Shown one piece after another: positions 62,009 to 64,000 of a DNA stretch of 64,000 bases. Made by a program: the position numbers and the translations under genes. Each line of letters starts with the position of its first letter. Position 1 is the first letter of the stretch. The DNA is from Tepidimonas charontis (lineage in GTDB: Bacteria; Pseudomonadota; Gammaproteobacteria; Burkholderiales; Burkholderiaceae_C), in assembly GCF_007556685.1 (NCBI RefSeq), contig NZ_VJON01000002.1, positions 1 through 64,000 on the forward strand, in the 5' to 3' direction. The notes beneath the pieces are model-generated. The model was not told the DNA's origin, searched no databases, and saw only the letters and a list, made by a program, of their open reading frames with translations.

Positions 62009-64000
62009 TCACGCCTGCGCCACGATCTGCCGCAGTACGTACGGCAAGATACCGCCGTGCTGGTAGTAGGCCACCTCGATCGCCGTATCGATACGGCTGA
62101 GCACCGGCACCCGCTCCACCCGACCGTCAGCGCGACGAATGACCAGCGTCAACCGCTGCTGGGGGCCGATGGATTCCATGCCTTCGACGGCAAAGGTTTC
62201 GCTGCCGTCGATCGCTAGGCTCTGCCACGAATCGCTGCCGGTAAACTGCAGCGGCAGCACCCCCATGCCCACCAGATTGGCGCGGTGGATGCGCTCGAAA
62301 CTGCGGGCAACGACCGCCCGCACCCCGAGCAGCGCGGTGCCCTTGGCGGCCCAGTCGCGCGAGCTGCCCGTGCCGTACTCTTCGCCGGCGAACACCAGGG
62401 TTGGCACACCCGCTTGCTGGTAGCGCTGCGCTGCCTCGAAAACGGTCGTCACCTGTCCATCACACAGGGTGTAGCCGCCCTCCACGCGGCTGCCGTCGGC
62501 GCGCGGCGGAATCATCAGATTCTTCAGCCGTACATTGGCAAAGGTACCGCGGATCATCACCTCGTGGTGCCCGCGCCGCGCGCCGTAGCTGTTGAAGGCC
62601 GTCTTGGGCACACCGTGCGCCAGCAGCCACTGCCCGGCCGGGGATTGCGCCGAAATCGAGCCCGCCGGGGAAATATGGTCAGTGGTGACCGAGTCACCCA
62701 ACAACAACAACGCCTTCGCACCCTGGATCGGCACCGGCGGCGTGGGCGTCATGGCAAAACCATCGAAGAACGGCGGCCGCGCGATATACGTGGACGGCGG
62801 CCAGTCATACACCTCGCCCGCCGCGCTGGGCACCTGCTGCCACAGCTCGTTGTCCGCGCCGACATCGCGATAGACCCGCTCGAACGTCAGCGGATCGAGC
62901 GCATACGGCAGTGCAGCGTGAATCTCGGCGCTGCTCGGCCAAAGGTCCTTCAGGTAGACGGCTTGGCCCGCGGCGTCGATGCCGATGGGCTCGCGCGCAA
63001 AATCGATGGTGACGCGCCCAGCCAATGCGAACGCCACCACCAGCGGCGGCGACGCCAAAAAATTGGCCCGCACCCGGGGGTGGATGCGCGCTTCGAAGTT
63101 GCGATTGCCCGACAGCACCGCCGCCACCATCAGGTCCTCGCGTTGGATCGCCTCGTTGAGCTCGGCCGCCAAGTCACCAGCGTTGCCGATACAGGTGGTG
63201 CAGCCATAGCCGGCCACGGCAAAACCCAGCTGCTGCAGCGGCTCCAGCAGCCCGGCGCGCTGCAAATAATCGGTGACGACGCGCGAGCCAGGGGCCAACG
63301 AGGTCTTGATGTGGGGTGCCACGCGCAGTCCACGCTCGACGGCTTTGCGCGCCAGCAGGCCGGCGGCGATCAGCACGGCGGGGTTGCTGGTGTTGGTGCA
63401 CGAGGTGATGGCGGCGATCACGACGTCGCCGTGTCCAAGGGTCGCCTCGACTTGCTGCGCCAGGGGCTGACCGCGCTCGTCCAGCCGTCCGGCCGCGGCC
63501 AAATCGATACGCACCGGCACGCGCTTGTCGCGTTCACTGGCGGCGATGTTGAAGCCGTTGTCCGCCACCGGCTGCGTCAACAGGGTGGCAAAACGCTCTT
63601 TGAGCTGCGCCAGCGCAATGCGGTCCTGCGGGCGTTTCGGACCCGCCACCGACGGTTCGATGGTGGACAGATCCAGCCGCAGCACCTGGCTGTAGTCGAT
63701 GGCGCCGGCGCGCGGCATGCCAAACAGTCCCTGCGCCTGGAAGTAGGCCACGAACGCATCGATCTCCGCGCGCGTGCGACCCGTGCCCTCCAGATAACGC
63801 ACGGTTTGCGCATCGACCGGGAAAAACCCCATCGTGGCGCCGTACTCCGGCGCCATATTAGCGATGGTGGCGCGGTCTGGCACCGACAGTGTGGCCGCCC
63901 CGTCACCAAAGAACTCGACGAACTTGCCCACCACCTTGGCCCGCCGCAGCATCTCGGTCAGGGTGAGCACGAGGTCGGTGGCGGTCACCCCCTCTGGCAG
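62009..64000 (-). CDS. acnA: Aconitate hydratase AcnA, partial
   Basis: The C-terminal ~664 residues of a 4Fe-4S aconitase interconverting citrate and isocitrate; the N-terminus lies beyond the window. In-frame reading continues to the last base (PEGVTATDLVLTLTEMLRRA). Cluster cysteine regions AITSCTNTSNPAVLIAAG and GYGCTTCIGNAGDL are present, as are LSGNRNFEARIHP and the domain-4 EEYGTGSSRDWAAKG and GILPYVLRQIVAQ end. The sequence is of AcnA/IRP1 type rather than AcnB; AcnD of the methylcitrate cycle cannot be fully excluded. Transcribed toward tRNA-Pro. Confidence 0.92.
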   Translation of the reverse strand: MPEGVTATDLVLTLTEMLRRAKVVGKFVEFFGDGAATLSVPDRATIANMAPEYGATMGFFPVDAQTVRYLEGTGRTRAEIDAFVAYFQAQGLFGMPRAGAIDYSQVLRLDLSTIEPSVAGPKRPQDRIALAQLKERFATLLTQPVADNGFNIAASERDKRVPVRIDLAAAGRLDERGQPLAQQVEATLGHGDVVIAAITSCTNTSNPAVLIAAGLLARKAVERGLRVAPHIKTSLAPGSRVVTDYLQRAGLLEPLQQLGFAVAGYGCTTCIGNAGDLAAELNEAIQREDLMVAAVLSGNRNFEARIHPRVRANFLASPPLVVAFALAGRVTIDFAREPIGIDAAGQAVYLKDLWPSSAEIHAALPYALDPLTFERVYRDVGADNELWQQVPSAAGEVYDWPPSTYIARPPFFDGFAMTPTPPVPIQGAKALLLLGDSVTTDHISPAGSISAQSPAGQWLLAHGVPKTAFNSYGARRGHHEVMIRGTFANVRLKNLMIPPRADGSRVEGGYTLCDGQVTTVFEAAQRYQQAGVPTLVFAGEEYGTGSSRDWAAKGTALLGVRAVVARSFERIHRANLVGMGVLPLQFTGSDSWQSLAIDGSETFAVEGMESIGPQQRLTLVIRRADGRVERVPVLSRIDTAIEVAYYQHGGILPYVLRQIVAQA

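Overview
This is a GC-rich, densely coded chromosomal window with the gene content and order of a Burkholderiales betaproteobacterium, closest in feel to Comamonadaceae and relatives. The supporting blocks are pyrG-kdsA-DUF1330-eno-ftsB, tig-clpP-clpX-lon, gcvT-gcvH-gcvP behind a glycine riboswitch, and a hopanoid-type squalene operon. The genus cannot be fixed from the sequence alone. The bases at the left edge look like the 5' end of an ISNCY-type transposase gene. The right edge cuts an aconitase gene.

Layout. 1-7.3 kb: alpha/beta hydrolase, EamA exporter, prfB with its programmed frameshift, pepN, fbp, tRNA-Thr. 7.5-13.5 kb: a conserved membrane-anchored protein, a DUF167 protein, and a TetR regulator divergent from a lipoprotein adaptor plus RND pump. 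13.5-16.8 kb: an accessory island, described below. 16.7-29.3 kb: coaBC, pyrG-kdsA-DUF1330-eno-ftsB, hslO, a gamma-carbonic-anhydrase-like protein, a DUF455 ferritin-like protein, xerD, gloB, mltD and a tRNA Gly-Cys-Gly cluster. 29.4-35.4 kb: lon, clpX, clpP and tig. 35.6-38.2 kb: an anion permease, tRNA-Leu and a frameshifted diguanylate cyclase. 38.4-45.8 kb: hpnC, adaptor, RND pump, hpnD and hpnE joined by 4-nt overlaps or a 9-bp gap. 45.7-51.2 kb: glutathione transferase, hemH, hslR, an AhpD-like protein, a thioesterase and ETF-ubiquinone oxidoreductase. 51.3-56.2 kb: the glycine cleavage operon. 56.3-64 kb: a TRIC/UPF0126 membrane protein, a small unknown, a frameshifted LigB-type dioxygenase, aroE, tal, a second glutathione transferase, a MerR regulator, tRNA-Pro and acnA.

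The most unusual part is 13530-16821. Two same-orientation, internally deleted relics of one IS5-like element (671 and 538 bp, with matching GGCCGTTGAAAAA termini) bracket what I read as a degenerate chromosomal integron. It holds the first ~27 codons of an integron integrase (intI), an attI-like region with a 9-bp direct repeat and a GTTAGGT simple site, and three divergently oriented gene cassettes. Two of these cassettes end in recognisable attC hairpin sites. The cassette genes are unrecognised and less GC-rich than their surroundings. The arrangement recalls integron mobilisation units, in which MITE-like elements flank an integron. The right-hand relic also forms the last 38 codons of coaBC.

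Two genes (diguanylate cyclase, LigB-type dioxygenase) each carry a single +1 frameshift; decay and base-call error cannot be told apart here. Apart from the island and the left-edge transposase fragment, the window is mostly core metabolism, cell-envelope and proteostasis genes.
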